From NCBI GenBank assembly GCA_050084515.1, contig CM114272.1, positions 54,436,001 through 54,500,000 of the forward strand: DNA of 64,000 bases, read 5' to 3'. Positions 30,525 through 41,097 of the stretch are shown here, piece after piece. The DNA is from Blasia pusilla (Eukaryota > Marchantiophyta > Marchantiopsida > Blasiales). A model generated the notes under the pieces. That model was not told where the DNA came from. It worked only from the letters and a program-made list of their open reading frames with translations, and did no database searches. The translations under genes were made by a program, and so were the position numbers. How positions within the stretch are numbered: position 1 is the stretch's first letter; every line of letters begins with the position of its first letter.

Positions 30525-31320
30525 TTCTAGGGGATAGAGTTTCCCATCCCATGAGAGTACCGGCCTGAGTTGGTCATTTCTTTGCCTAGGAGAGCCCCCG
30601 CGAAGGGAGGCGTTTCACGCCGTCGCCGGTCGGCACGCTGTGGTCCCCCGCGCGTGAGCAGCTTGGGCACACCGCCGACAAGCGACCTATAGGGTCAAGC
30701 CGCAGACCTAGGCCCACCCTCGAGCCAATCCTTTTCCTGGTTACGGATCTGTTTTTCCGACTTCCCTTACCTACATTGTTCTATCGACTAGAGGTTGTTC
30801 ACCTTGAGACTGATGCGGTTATGAGTACGACCGGCGCGTCGATTCGCTCCTCCAGATTTTCACGGGCCGCCAGGGCGCACCGGACACCGCAAGACGTGCG
30901 GTGCTTTTACTTTGCCGGACCCTATCTCCGGGTAATCCAATTTCAGGGTGGGGAAGTTGTTAAGAAGAAAAGAGAACTCTTCCGGGCCCCGCCGGCGTCT
31001 CTGGATTCAAACCCACGTTACCGTCACGCTGCCGCGTCCGGTTCGGGAATATTGACCCGATCCCCTTTCGATGCACGGCGCGCGATTGCGCGCCTCTTGA
31101 CACAGATCGCCTCATCTCTTAGGATCGACTAACCCGTGTCCAACTGCTGTTCACACGGAACCTTTCTCCACTTCAGTCTTCAAAGTTCTCATTTGAATAT
31201 TTGCTACTACCACCAAGATCTGCACCGGGGGCCGTTTCACTCGGGCTCACGCCCAAAGCTGCGCCACGACCCCCGCGAGACTCTGTATCTGCGTACGACC
31301 CTTTGATCTAGTCGCAGTCG
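30525..31320 (-). pseudogene. 25S (LSU) rRNA fragment
   Basis: The minus strand matches the body of plant 25S rRNA. Recognisable conserved stretches are TGGTGGTAGTAGCAAATATT (plus-strand 31,200-31,219, reverse-complemented), GGTTAGTCGATCCTAAGAG near 31,120, the segment running from TACGACCGGCGC near 30,830 back to GAGCAGCTTG near 30,660, and CTCAGGCCGGTACTCTCATG near 30,560. About 790 nt are collinear. Many substitutions and small gaps against the land-plant consensus, and the truncation at both ends, show a dispersed and decayed copy and not a working rDNA unit. One end runs into LINE sequence at about 31,320-31,400 in the same orientation. Confidence 0.85.
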
Positions 31321-31399
31321 TTGGACGAGTTCATTCTCAATGTCTGCAGAGGTCGAGGTGGGGGGCGGTGTAACCTATCCTGCGTTACTTGTCTAAACC

Positions 31400-32580
31400 T
31401 ATCTTCTTCTCTACCTCTTTGCTATTCCACTCCACTCCATGCTCCCTCTGAGACTTCTTTATTTCCAGCCCCGCACGGTCTTTGACTCCTTCTGCTGCCC
31501 GTCCCTTCGAGTCCAGTTCCCGGGTTGTGTCTTATCCCTTGATCCTTCAGATCCAACCGCCGGTTCCCAGTCTCGTTAGAGCAGCAGGACCACGCCCGTG
31601 CAAACATTGCAAGCTCTCGGAGTTTCATGGGTTGTCCTCTCGGTTCTCCTGGGTCAATCCTGGTCTGTCAAGCGCACGCGTTTTATTCCGCACCTCCCGA
31701 CAGACCAGGGGGATGGCTTGAGCAAGGAAGGTCGCTAAAATTCTGCAGCGACCCCCCGTTTCGCTCCCTTTCCTCGAGTGGGTCCACTCTCAGATCCGTG
31801 CCCCGTTGCGTATTCTACCTCCGAGTAGAGCAGCCAGTTGGTCTAAGGGTGCTAGCGGCTTCACGCTGCCCGGGAAGTTCTCCCAGACCCGCTCCAGGGT
31901 CGATCGCCTCAGTGTCTCTAGTTCCTGACAGCTGGTCACCACGTGGAGTAGGGGTCCGTTCCTATTTCTGTTCCACTGCTGGCCGCACAGTGGGCAGTCC
32001 GTTGGTTGGGGCAGTACTTTATTCCTCCTTGTTGTGGCCGCAAAAGATATGGCCCCCACTCGGGCTTGGATGAGATACACGGGTCCCCCGCCGCCGGGAC
32101 AAATCTGAGATGTTCACGGATTTGCAAGCACAAGGACGGAGCCATGGCCGCCTTTGTGTTGAAGTCGCCAATCAATACCACTCGTCGCCCCGGGTCGTTG
32201 ACAAAAACCTTACTCATCGCGGTCTTTAGGCAATCTATCGTTTTCCTCCTCGCCGGATCTTGGGCGTGGCGCCCCGGAAGGTACACTACTCCGATGACCC
32301 ATGCCACCCCCGCCTGCTGCCCCAGTCGCATCGTCACGAGAATAAAGCACGGGTCGGTCTCGATCGTTCTTACTTGTAGGCCATTCCGAACCGCCAACAC
32401 CACTCCCAACTCTCCTGGTCGGTTGGTTTTTGGTACTTGTATGACCTCATACCCCTCAATCGAGACTCGGGTGGCCAGGGTCTCCGTGATGCCCATCATG
32501 GCCCACGCCTGCGTGTGTCCCCATGTTCCTAGCAGCGCCCCTTTGGTTCTTATGCCTCTGATGTTCAGCTAGATTATCTC
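31400..32580 (-). pseudogene. LINE fragment: N-half of APE endonuclease joined to the C-terminal zinc-knuckle tail
   Basis: From 32,575 downwards the minus strand encodes LNIRGIRTKGALL, WAMMGITETL and VVLIGDFNT, which are motifs of an endonuclease/exonuclease/phosphatase (APE) domain. This enzyme nicks target DNA for target-primed reverse transcription. At about 32,080 the frame changes and the text becomes YLIQARVGAIS, then CPLCGQQWNRNRNGP and HVVTSCQEL, a C-x2-C-...-H-x4-C knuckle that belongs at the far C-terminus. Reverse transcriptase and the C-half of APE are therefore missing, with the join at about 32,080. The 3' part (about 31,638-32,080) is repeated in inverted orientation at 36,510-36,957. 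Confidence 0.8.
31638..32080 (-). repeat. Left arm of ~450-bp inverted repeat (LINE 3' coding end)
   Basis: The plus-strand text from about GGTTCTCCTGGGTCAATCCT to the CGGGCTTGGATGAGATAC region is the reverse complement of 36,510-36,957, with scattered differences. The inner distance is about 4.4 kb. Confidence 0.9.
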
Positions 32581-33337
32581 CAGATTCGTCGTGGGGCGCC
32601 ACCCTGATGGCCATGTTGGGCCCCTCTCTATTGTGGTTCCTTGGGTGACTGTGGGACGGACCTGGCAAAAAATCTGTTTCAACCACCCTGTCCCTTCCTC
32701 TAGGCGGGTTTTCCATACATAGACCTGGAACACCTTCTGGGCGCCGCGTCCCGACCGTTATTGTATCTTGGCAAACGGTCTACCTTGTCCTCGCCCCGGG
32801 GCCCCCTTGCCCTCAAGTTCTCTCCAAGCTTGTTTCGCCGTGCCAATCGTCGTGCTCCCCCAACACACTAAACTAGTAATATCCGGTTGGGTCTCCAAGT
32901 ATTTGCTGTCATGCATCGTGGCATCTTCCCTGGTGCACCCTCTCTCAACTGTGGCCGGGACTCTCGGTGGTGCCCTTGGTCAGGTACGGCCCCCCCGCCA
33001 AGTTTTCTCCTTCCTGCTAGTTTATGTTCCCTCCTCCTTGCTCTCCGCTTATACGCTCCTCCTCCTTCTTTCATCCTCTTGTCTCAGTGGGGTCCGTCTT
33101 CTACCTCATCCCCTTGGGCTTCTCTCCTCCACCCCTCCTCTCTTTTGACGTCTCTTGCTGCCCCCTTCTCCTCCTTCTTTAAGTCTCTGCTTCTGGGTGA
33201 GAGCCGCTTCCGCCCTCACCCCCTTTAGCCGTCTTTACTGCTTAGTGCCGCAGTCTTCCCTTCGGTTTTCCTTCCTTTTCCTGCCTTCTCCCCGTCGCTT
33301 GCTCTGTTTGGGCCTCGGCCGTTTGGCTCCCGGCAAT

Positions 33338-33735
33338 CAGTCACCAGGGCCGCCGCCCCCATCGGGTGTTCAGTCGCTTGTCACCGCCGCCCCTCGGTGT
33401 TTTGTCTATCTTGGGAGTTTCGCCTCCGGAGGTCAGTTACCTGTGCCGCCGCCCCCTACGGGCGATCAGTCACCTATCACCGCCGCCCTTCGGTGTTCCG
33501 TCTACCTTGGGCGTTTCGCCTGGCAAAGGTCAGTCGCCTTTGCCGCCGCCCTCGACAGGCGATTTGTCACTTGTAACCGCCTCCCTTCGGTGTTCCGTCT
33601 ACCTTGTGCGTATCGCCTCTCGGGGGTCCGTCACCTGTGCCGCCGCCCCCGACGGGCGATCAGTCACTTGTCACCACCGCCCTTTAGCATTCCGTCTACC
33701 TTGGACGTTTGGCCTCCCGGAGGTCACTCCTCCTC
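33338..33735 (+). repeat. 97-bp tandem monomers upstream of LINE coding sequence
   Basis: CAGTCACCTGTGCCGCCGCC-like starts occur at 33,338, 33,434, 33,531 and 33,628, with a partial one near 33,724, giving spacings of 96, 97, 97 and 96. Each unit continues with CGGTGTTCCGTCTACCTTGG. Because 97 is not a multiple of three, the long open frame across the array cannot encode a stable repeat protein. The position, just before the LINE ORF and after a C/T-rich leader, recalls tandem promoter monomers of some LINE 5' UTRs. Confidence 0.85.
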
Positions 33736-33989
33736 TCACCCCTACTTAAGCCGGCTCTCTTCTCTTTCCGGCTGCGGCCCTACGGCCGCCTCAGGTGCCT
33801 CTCCTCGCCCTCGCGCACCCTTTGCACTTCGTTTTTGCTTCATTCCCTTTGTCTTCGCTGCTTTTGTTTTCTGTTGGGGTGAGATTCGGGTCTTCCTTTT
33901 CCGTCTTCATTGTGTGCACTCCTCCGCGTTCGGTTCTCAAGCGGTCGCCTCCCTTCAATGGAGAAGGCCGGGACCAGGGCTTCTCTTTG

Positions 33990-36900
33990 CGGTGGCACGG
34001 GACCCCCGCTCATACTACAAGTGGACACCTCAGACGGCAACCCAATCTCCAATCCTAGAGCCGTACTCCGCGCTGGATCTGGTCATGGCCTCGGCAGTGG
34101 CAGTGCCCGACCTCCGTCCGCCAAGGATACTACACGAGGTGGAGATAAGCCCGGACCATAAACCCATATGGGTAGAGGTTAAGGCCAGGATCCCACACCA
34201 ACCCAGGGAAATAAGACCATTCAGAATCGAGGGCGCTCAACTGAAGAAGGTAGACCCAAGGAAAGTCATGGAGGACAGCCTATGGCGGAGGATCCTGAGG
34301 GGCGAACGCATCGAATACGAGGTTCTCATGGGGACGATGCGGAAGATAGCCAAGAGTTGGTGTCTGGCAGATCAGCCGTAGGAGAACACAAAAGTCAGCC
34401 GGGACAGACGCCAGGGGAACCTCATACATAAACTACTACGCCTTAGGAAGGCCCGTGACCTCTAGACAAGATTGGGCGCCCGACGGACGACAGAGGAGCG
34501 CATGGCGGAAACAATGCGGGAGCTCAAGCACATCATCTAGGCAGGGAGTACGGAGCGAATGTAGAGAAGACTCAACAAGGGCAGTACCATCCTCAAGGAA
34601 GGGAACATGAGACAATTTTGGAGATGGGCCAAAGGGTTCAGGGCTACCCCAGCCGGAGGACACGAGGAGGCGAGGGGCTCAACCGGTGCTGACGTCGGAG
34701 GGGGCCCTGCTCTTCGAAGACCATCAGATTATTGCAGAGTGGGAGCAGGTACTCAAGAACCAGTTTGCGGCCCCGCCAAGGGCAAATGAAGAGAAATGGA
34801 GGAGGAGGCGAGAGAAGACCACCAAGCGACCGGAGGAACTGGAGGGGATAAATGAAATAATCAGCCTGAAGGAACTAAAGGAAGGACTCCGGCGCCTGAA
34901 TACGGGAAAGAGCCCAGGCCGGATGGATTCACCGCTGAGTGGTACCGCCTTATCCTCCGAGACCTAGTCTGGAAACAAAGGGAGGAATTGTGGCAGGAGG
35001 CGGAGTGCCTCCCTATGACTCAGGTGATCCTCAGGGTCGTGCGGGAATGGTGGGCTGCAGGACCACCAAAAGATGCCAACAGTGCCCTGTTGTGCATGAT
35101 CCCTAAGGACAGGAAGGTGGGGTTAACAGACCCAACGAAGACAAGGGGGATCTCGCTCATGCAGGTGCTCCTGAACTTCTAACAACGATCCTGAATGAGA
35201 GGATCACCCGGCAGCTCGAGGAGGATGGCTTCTTCCAGAAGTACCAGGCGGGTTCCGCACGGAACGGGAATGCATGGCACAAGCACTAGCACTACGTGAA
35301 GTGATCCTGAGGAGACAGGCGGCACAACAACAGACCTCGGTATGCTTCATTGATTTCAAGCAGGCGTATGACTCGATCCCCCATGAGGCTCTCTTCTTCA
35401 AGGTGGAGGCGGCTGGAATTAGAGGGCAGAACCTGGCGTGCCTCAGGAAAGTGTATGAGAACGCGACCTTCCAAGCCCTCATAGGGCAGTTCCGCACAAC
35501 GGTAATTCCCATCCAGAAAGGGGTCCGGCAAGGGGACCCCCTCTCGCCTATGCTGTACAACATCTACATCAACGATCTAATGGAACACGACCATGGCGGG
35601 GTCACGATACCAGGGGTATCGGGCGTGAAGATGCTGAGACTGCTCTTTGCGGATGATGTGGCAAGAACGGAGACATCAGAGGACCAGTTGCAAGGGGCAA
35701 TGGATCACACGAGCCAGTGGACGGAGCTATGGGACCAAACGGTGGGGATCCTAAAAGGCGCGGTGCTTGCCTTTGGAAGAACTCAGGAGAACGAACGAGA
35801 CCAGTGGGTCTTTTGGCTACAAGGACAACCAGTCCCGCGGCGGCCCCAGTACAAGTACCTAGGGATAACTTTCGAGGAAACGGTAGACCGGATGTGGGCG
35901 ACACTGGTGAGGGAGAGGGCGGCAGCGGGCAGAGAAAAGTTGCAAGAGTATAGTTACATTCTCCAAAACCGGAACATAGCCATGTGGACAAAACTTCAGG
36001 TCCTCAAAACACTAGTAGTCACCGGCATGTATTATGGTGCCGAACTACTAGGCTTCAAGGGATGGCAGAGACTACAACCGATGCAGGCAGTCCTAACGCA
36101 AGGACTGAAGTGGATAGTGGGCAAAAGTGGTCGAACTAGAGCGGTCAGTGGATCCATCCTCATGAGGGAGTTCGGCGTCACCTCGGTAGTGGCCTACTAC
36201 GCGGCCCAGGCAGAAAGGATAACGGAGAAGTTCATGGATATATAGTCTTGGTGGCAAGACATAATAGGAGCCACGTTGCCCCCAAAACCGACAAAGACCT
36301 ACACGCTACTATATGCCCATTTACGGTGGTGAAGATCAATAGACTCTGGGGGCGCCAGACAACACAAGACCAAGTCAGAAACATCTCCGAAGAGAACTAA
36401 CGGAGGCAGGCCACAGGCGCCATCCGCACTGAATACGAGACAAGGCAATATTGGAAGACCAACAAATTTCTGCGAAGAGAGGCGATGGCAGACAAAACCC
36501 CTAGTCATGGAGTCATGTATCTTATCCAAGCCCGAGTAGGGGCCATATCTTTTGGGGCCACAACAAGGAGGAATAAAGTGCTGCCCCAACCAACGAACTG
36601 CCCACTGTGCGGCCAGCAGTGGAATAGAAATAGGAACGGACCCCTATTCCACGTGGTGACCAGCTGTCCGGAACTGGAGACACTGAGGCGATCGACCCTG
36701 GAGCAGGTCTGGGAGAACTTCCCGGGCAGCGTGAAGCCGCTAGCACCCTTAGACCAACTGGCTGCTCTACTCGGAGGTAGAACACGCGGCGGGGCATGGA
36801 TCCGAGAGTGGACACACTCGAGGAAAGGGAGCGAAACGGGGGGTCGCTGCAGAATTGTAGCAACCTTCCTTGCTCAAGCCATCCCCCTGGTCTGTCGGGA

Positions 36901-36991
36901 GGTGCGGAATAAAACGCGCGCGCTTGACAGACCAGGATTGACCCAGGAGAACCGAGATGGCCGCACACTAGTTCAAATTCAAGGGCTATAA
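33990..36991 (+). pseudogene. Non-LTR retrotransposon (APE-type LINE): C-half of APE, reverse transcriptase, zinc knuckle
   Basis: The reading begins with ALDLVMASAVAVPDLR and ISPDHKPIWVEVKA, the final APE motif (SDH-like, here PDHKPI) at about 34,140-34,175. Linker stops occur at 34,379, about 34,463 and about 34,540. Reverse transcriptase runs from about 34,840 to 36,240: TRGISLMQVLL, CFIDFKQAYDSIPHEAL, KGVRQGDPLSPMLYNIYIND and the catalytic LLFADDVA at about 35,640-35,663, with F in place of the common Y. A frameshift near 35,180 splits the palm and others follow 36,240. The C-terminus has CPLCGQQWNRNRNGP and HVVTSCPEL and ends at 36,991. It is autonomous in type but broken. The N-half of APE is absent here and appears inverted at 32,575-32,080. 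Confidence 0.88.
36510..36957 (+). repeat. Right arm of ~450-bp inverted repeat (LINE 3' coding end)
   Basis: This is the counterpart of the arm at 31,638-32,080. It carries the zinc-knuckle tail in the sense orientation and is in frame with conserved LINE text, so it is the more intact copy. Confidence 0.9.
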
Positions 36992-37963
36992 ATATTTTAT
37001 GAGATTTTCATGTATCTTTTTAGAGGCAAAAAATTATTAAAGGTGAATTAAACATAGGACAGTCATGTGTAATCCTATTGATATTTTTCGTATTCATGAA
37101 CCTGTTTTGGGTTGGCCTAGAATTATAATACTTTAAGCCTAAAGCTTAAAGCTCAATAGGGGGAGGGAAGGGAAATGGGGATTAAGTAGGATTTATTTTA
37201 TTTTATCCTTTTTCCCCAATTAAGGAGTTTAGATTTTGAGGAAAAGGTATGGGGAAATTAGTGAAGTGAAAAGGAGATTTTTTCACGAACTAGTGGGGAT
37301 CTGATTTCTCTTTTTTTCTACTCTAAATGGGGAAATAAGCATGAGATTTTTCCAAAATGAAGGAGGAGTTTATAAAGAAGGCATGAATATAGGGAAGAAG
37401 GTTGAGGGTTTTGTCAAATGGGGAGGGACACAACTACATTTGAAGCAACTTTCTAAGTGCACAGAGCCACATTGCAACCGCTCTATAGTCCCAACGCAGC
37501 TGCACTAAAGTCTCTAGCTTTTGACTGTCACAATTGCAAGACACTTGCAGGACAATGATCCCAAGCCACACTTTGCAACTATGCCGTGACTGTGAAATGT
37601 CATTTCAGAGGCACGGGATGGAACGGGAGTTTGGCGCTGGAACTGAAACCCAAACTTGATCCAAGGGAGTGGACTTTGTACGCCACTTGGATTCCAACCC
37701 GAGATTCAATTCGTGCGAGTCTTGGTGAGGAACTCATTGGATGTCCATCGGACGCTTGAATCGCTTGAATCGCCAAAAACGTTGTTTTGAGTTCCTGAAC
37801 CGACCAGAAAGTCTGTCCCAAGTCTTTTGAGACTTGCCCGTGTTGTAAACCGCAAAACTAGGAAGGTTGAGCTTGATGAGAGTCCGAGACGAGAACTCGG
37901 AAAGTTAGACCGCTGATTGATCCAAGACCCGACTAACCAGAGTGCGTGTTTGGATGCAGATTG
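36992..37963. other. No gene recognised
   Basis: Purine-rich, then mixed sequence between the LINE and the 129-bp direct repeat. No ORF with a known domain, RNA gene or clear repeat was seen. Confidence 0.5.
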
Positions 37964-38092
37964 TCGTGCGCATACACATCGCTACACAACATACATCGCT
38001 GTCACCGAACACACACACAAACACGCATGATCCCATGCTAACTCATGGCATCCAAACAACGAGACAAGAAGTACCAAAATATCTCCAATAAA
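37964..38092. repeat. 129-bp direct repeat, copy 1 (TG...CA)
   Basis: TGTCGTGCGCATACACATCG through to AAAATATCTCCA. It is repeated with a few substitutions at 38,607-38,735. It starts with TG and ends with CA, like a short LTR. See the second copy and the LTR-like block between them. Confidence 0.9.
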
Positions 38093-38602
38093 GTAAGATC
38101 CAATCTCTCTCTCCACCATCTCACACCATAGCTCTCAAAGGTGTGCACTCTCTCTCATGTCAAACCAAACCCACTCTCCTAATGAGAGGCTTGGGTTACA
38201 CTCACAAGGCAAGGTACCATAACTCCGCCGCCTCATGCCAAGAGGTTCAACAAAGAGAGAATGAGCTCTCAAGCTCTCTCTCCTTGAGGTATACCCCTCC
38301 CCTCTCCCAAGCTCTCTCCATGGTAACCTATTCTCCCAAGTCACCTCCTTGGCTCTTGACCTGATGTAGGAGGTCAAGGGCCACTTACAAAAAATAGAAA
38401 GTTGATCATATACTCAAAATGGTACTTACCTAAAATAGTAAGTTCCTCAATATGGCTCCAAATGAGCCGAAACGAAGGGGAAACCTGCTCTCTCAGGTTT
38501 CCTGGGATCTCAGCAGGTCATCCGCGACCTACTAAGCGTGTCCTCCACTACTCACGAAGGCACTCTATTAGATCTCACCGATCTATCCTAAAAGACGTGA
38601 CA
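38093..38602 (-). mobile_element. LTR-like block ending GACGTGACA (probable 3' or solo LTR of the gypsy family)
   Basis: The last ~60 bases (CTACTCACGAAGGCACTCTA to AAAGACGTGACA, ending 38,602) match the block ending at 50,733 almost exactly. Read on the minus strand both begin TGTCACGTCTTTTAGG, a typical gypsy LTR start. Similarity falls off further in, so the two ends are from related but diverged copies. The block is flanked on both sides by the same 129-bp repeat, which a simple insertion does not explain. Confidence 0.45.
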
Positions 38603-38606
38603 GTTG

Positions 38607-38735
38607 TCGTGCGCATACACATCACTACACAACATACATCGTTGTCACCGAACACACACACAAACACGCATGATCCCATGCTAACTCATGGCATCCAAAC
38701 AACGAGACAAGAAGTACCAAAATATCTCCAATCGC
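38607..38735. repeat. 129-bp direct repeat, copy 2
   Basis: Second copy of the TG...CA repeat. On its upper side lies CGCCCCCCTAGC, which reads as a polypurine tract (GCTAGGGGGGCG) on the minus strand immediately before TTGGAGATATTTTGG. That is the position expected for the start of a 3' LTR of the gypsy element. TRIM-type terminal repeats are an alternative. Confidence 0.85.
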
Positions 38736-38912
38736 CCCCCTAGCTGGTAGTTAGGTCCCTCTAACTCCAAATAGCCATCTATCCCTACCTACCATGACAT
38801 ACATCTCTCGGACGCTAAGAGCAAGAAGGCCGGGTGCTCATGTGGCCCCATCGTTAGTCGCCTCCTTGTCATCCATGTCACAGACACAAGTCGGAATGTA
38901 GAACTACCTACT

Positions 38913-40130
38913 CTATGTACATCTGGGACACATCCATCGTCCCTGAGGAACCCTAGTGAGAGGTGGCGTCAAACATGCCATATGCCATCCTCTCGAACAT
39001 CCATCACAGACTAGCATTGTGGCCGCACCACGAGCAGAACCACACAACATGCAACGCAAGCCTGTAGGAACTACTGCTAAGCTCGGATCTACTGTACCAT
39101 CAATGTTAGGAAGGTGACATGGCGCACAATTACGCACATGGTCCTTCCATACCTTACCATCGCGTCCCTCCACCAAAAGAACACCCGATGGCAAAATGTC
39201 ACTCACTCTCACGATAGTGCGCCCTACAGTCACATCCAACGTCGTCGGTGCCGTCTGCTGCAAGTAGACATAATCTCCCTGATGAAACCTCCGGATAGTT
39301 GGTCGATAACCACCACCCCGAATAGTCGCATACCTCAACGTATCCCGATGTTGTGCAATCGCCAAGTTCTCGAACGCCATGGGCATCACTCTCCAAAATA
39401 ACTCAGCCCTCTGAGAACATGCTCGCACCCATACATCTGGGTCATCAAGGTCCAGCACCTCACCAACATCTCGACGAATGGCCGCAGGTAAATCTGGCTC
39501 TCGGCCATAAAGTAGCAAGTACGGTGAAAAAGACGCTAAGGATGCATGCCTGCTGAATTTGTATCCCATCGCCAACCATGGCAACTGGAGGTCCCAATCT
39601 CCTAGGTGACCTCTCTGCAAGCCATACTTGCGTAAACCCCTCTTCACTGTCTGCACCACTCTCTTCGCTAATCCATCCGCCTCGGGATGATCTCGCGAAG
39701 TCGTGCGGTGGTCGATTAGTGCCTGATCACACAAGGCATGGAACTCACCGCGAAACTCGGTACCCTGGTCTGTCAACACCTCAGCCGGTGTGCCATAATG
39801 ACTCAGCACTCTGTCAAGGAAGGCATAAGCTACTCCTCACTCGCTTTGTCAGGTAATGTAACCAACTCGATCCACTTTGAGAAGTGCTCGACCATCACCA
39901 ACACATAACGACTGTGACGCTCCGTCAAGGGCAAAGGTCATGTAAAATCCAAACTCCATCTATACCCTAAGCCCATGATCGGTAACGGATGCAACTATGG
40001 AGTCGGAGCATTGAACGATGCTCGGACCCGATCACACACCATGCACCTGGCAACAAACTGCTGAACGTCAATCTGCATGCCTCGCCACCAATATCGAACC
40101 GAGCAAGTCAGACGTCCGCTTCACCCCAAA
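38913..40130 (-). pseudogene. Ty3/gypsy integrase with C-terminal PHD finger
   Basis: The minus strand encodes RWSLDFTWPLPLT and YVLVMVEHFSKWIEL (first catalytic Asp, about 39,990-39,870), then after a frame change VLTDQGTEFRGEF (second Asp, about 39,775). In place of the expected GLAERVVQ there is GLAKRVVQ at about 39,665-39,680, so the catalytic Glu is Lys. The tail continues through YRPTIRRFHQGDYVYLQQ and ends in a complete C4-H-C3 pattern: CMLCG, then CDGC, then GWHMAC, then MCPRC, at about 39,055-38,916, before the stop. That spacing (C-x2-C, x11, C-x2-C-x4-H-x2-C, x14, C-x2-C) is a PHD finger. PHD fingers read histone H3 tails. Most plant gypsy integrases with a targeting tail carry a chromodomain. 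Confidence 0.88.
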
Positions 40131-40555
40131 GTGACCCAACTCCTCGTGGGCATCTTTGCACTAGTCGTGCTCTCTGCGAAGGATGCGGCACTACGCGCAC
40201 TCGCCATCCTCCCAAACCCTCCAAACATGTGTCCCCTCCCAACGGAACCGTCTCGCCTACCATTTGAGGATCCGATCCCCGCTCTCTAGCATCCATGGTG
40301 CTTGCAACGCCGCCAAGATAAAGGTACTCCAAGACTACTCCATCATCATGAATATCTCGCCACTTGTCGTGTCCTCACCGGCCTCGGGATCCAAGGACTC
40401 TCCACTAGACCTCGCCATCGAAGTCTCCATACTACGGCTCTCCATAGCCAACATGCCTAAATAGGTCGACGCGTGCCATCCTGGCACCAACTCCTCATCA
40501 CTCTCTCCATGCCATCGAGCCCGATCGCATCTCGGCCGACTCGGGCATGGGTTAC

Positions 40556-40985
40556 GACTCAACCCATCTGCATCCTGGTTGAGCATCCCAGTCTATGTAC
40601 CACCTGAAAATCATACTCGCAACAACAGAGCCCATCTCGCAAGCTTCCTCGTAAGCTTGTCGGACTCCATCAACCACTTGTGGTTGATGATCGATGATGA
40701 TGGTAAAGGGGTTCTTTGAATAAGTAACACCTGAAATGCGCGATGCCCACACCGCATGACCAAGCACTCACCCTCATAAGACTCAGCCCGCCAGAGCGTT
40801 GTTCGAGCGGCTAGCGTAAGCCACCACGAACTCTCTACCCTCATCATCATCTTTGGGTGAGCACCGCCCAAGCCCCAACATGCTCCAATGCGGTGTAATC
40901 TGGAAAGAACGCCCGATCGATCGGTCTCCTCAAGATAGGTACGGACGTCAACCTGGCAGTCTCCGCCCCCCCAAGGACTAGGGCC
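40556..40985 (-). pseudogene. Ty3/gypsy RNase H remnant
   Basis: In the minus strand VPILRRPIDRAFFPDYTALE and GAWAVLTQ (about 40,955-40,865) give the RNase H start with its first Asp, followed in other frames by EFVVAYASRSNNAL, NPFTIIIDHQP (second conserved Asp region) and MLNQDADGLSRNPCP (about 40,586-40,545). At least three frame changes are needed to connect them. RNase H degrades the RNA strand during reverse transcription. The domain is separated from its reverse transcriptase by the organellar patchwork at 41.1-43.8 kb. Confidence 0.75.
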
Positions 40986-41097
40986 TTCTAGGACAGAGCG
41001 GCTCCAGTGATCTTTTGCCGATCGAGGCACGCAAAGGCCCATCGTGTCCCAAATCACATCCCGGGCCCACAAAATCACTATGGGCCCTACACCATAA

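Noticed and set aside
30776-31132. 118-codon plus-strand ORF
   Set aside because: It is the antisense of a conserved 25S rRNA segment.
33155-34381. 408-codon ORF as a single protein
   Set aside because: Its first two thirds cross a 97-bp non-coding repeat array. Only the last third carries recognisable LINE endonuclease text.
35602-35991. 129-codon minus-strand ORF
   Set aside because: Antisense of the LINE reverse transcriptase, which has clear catalytic motifs.
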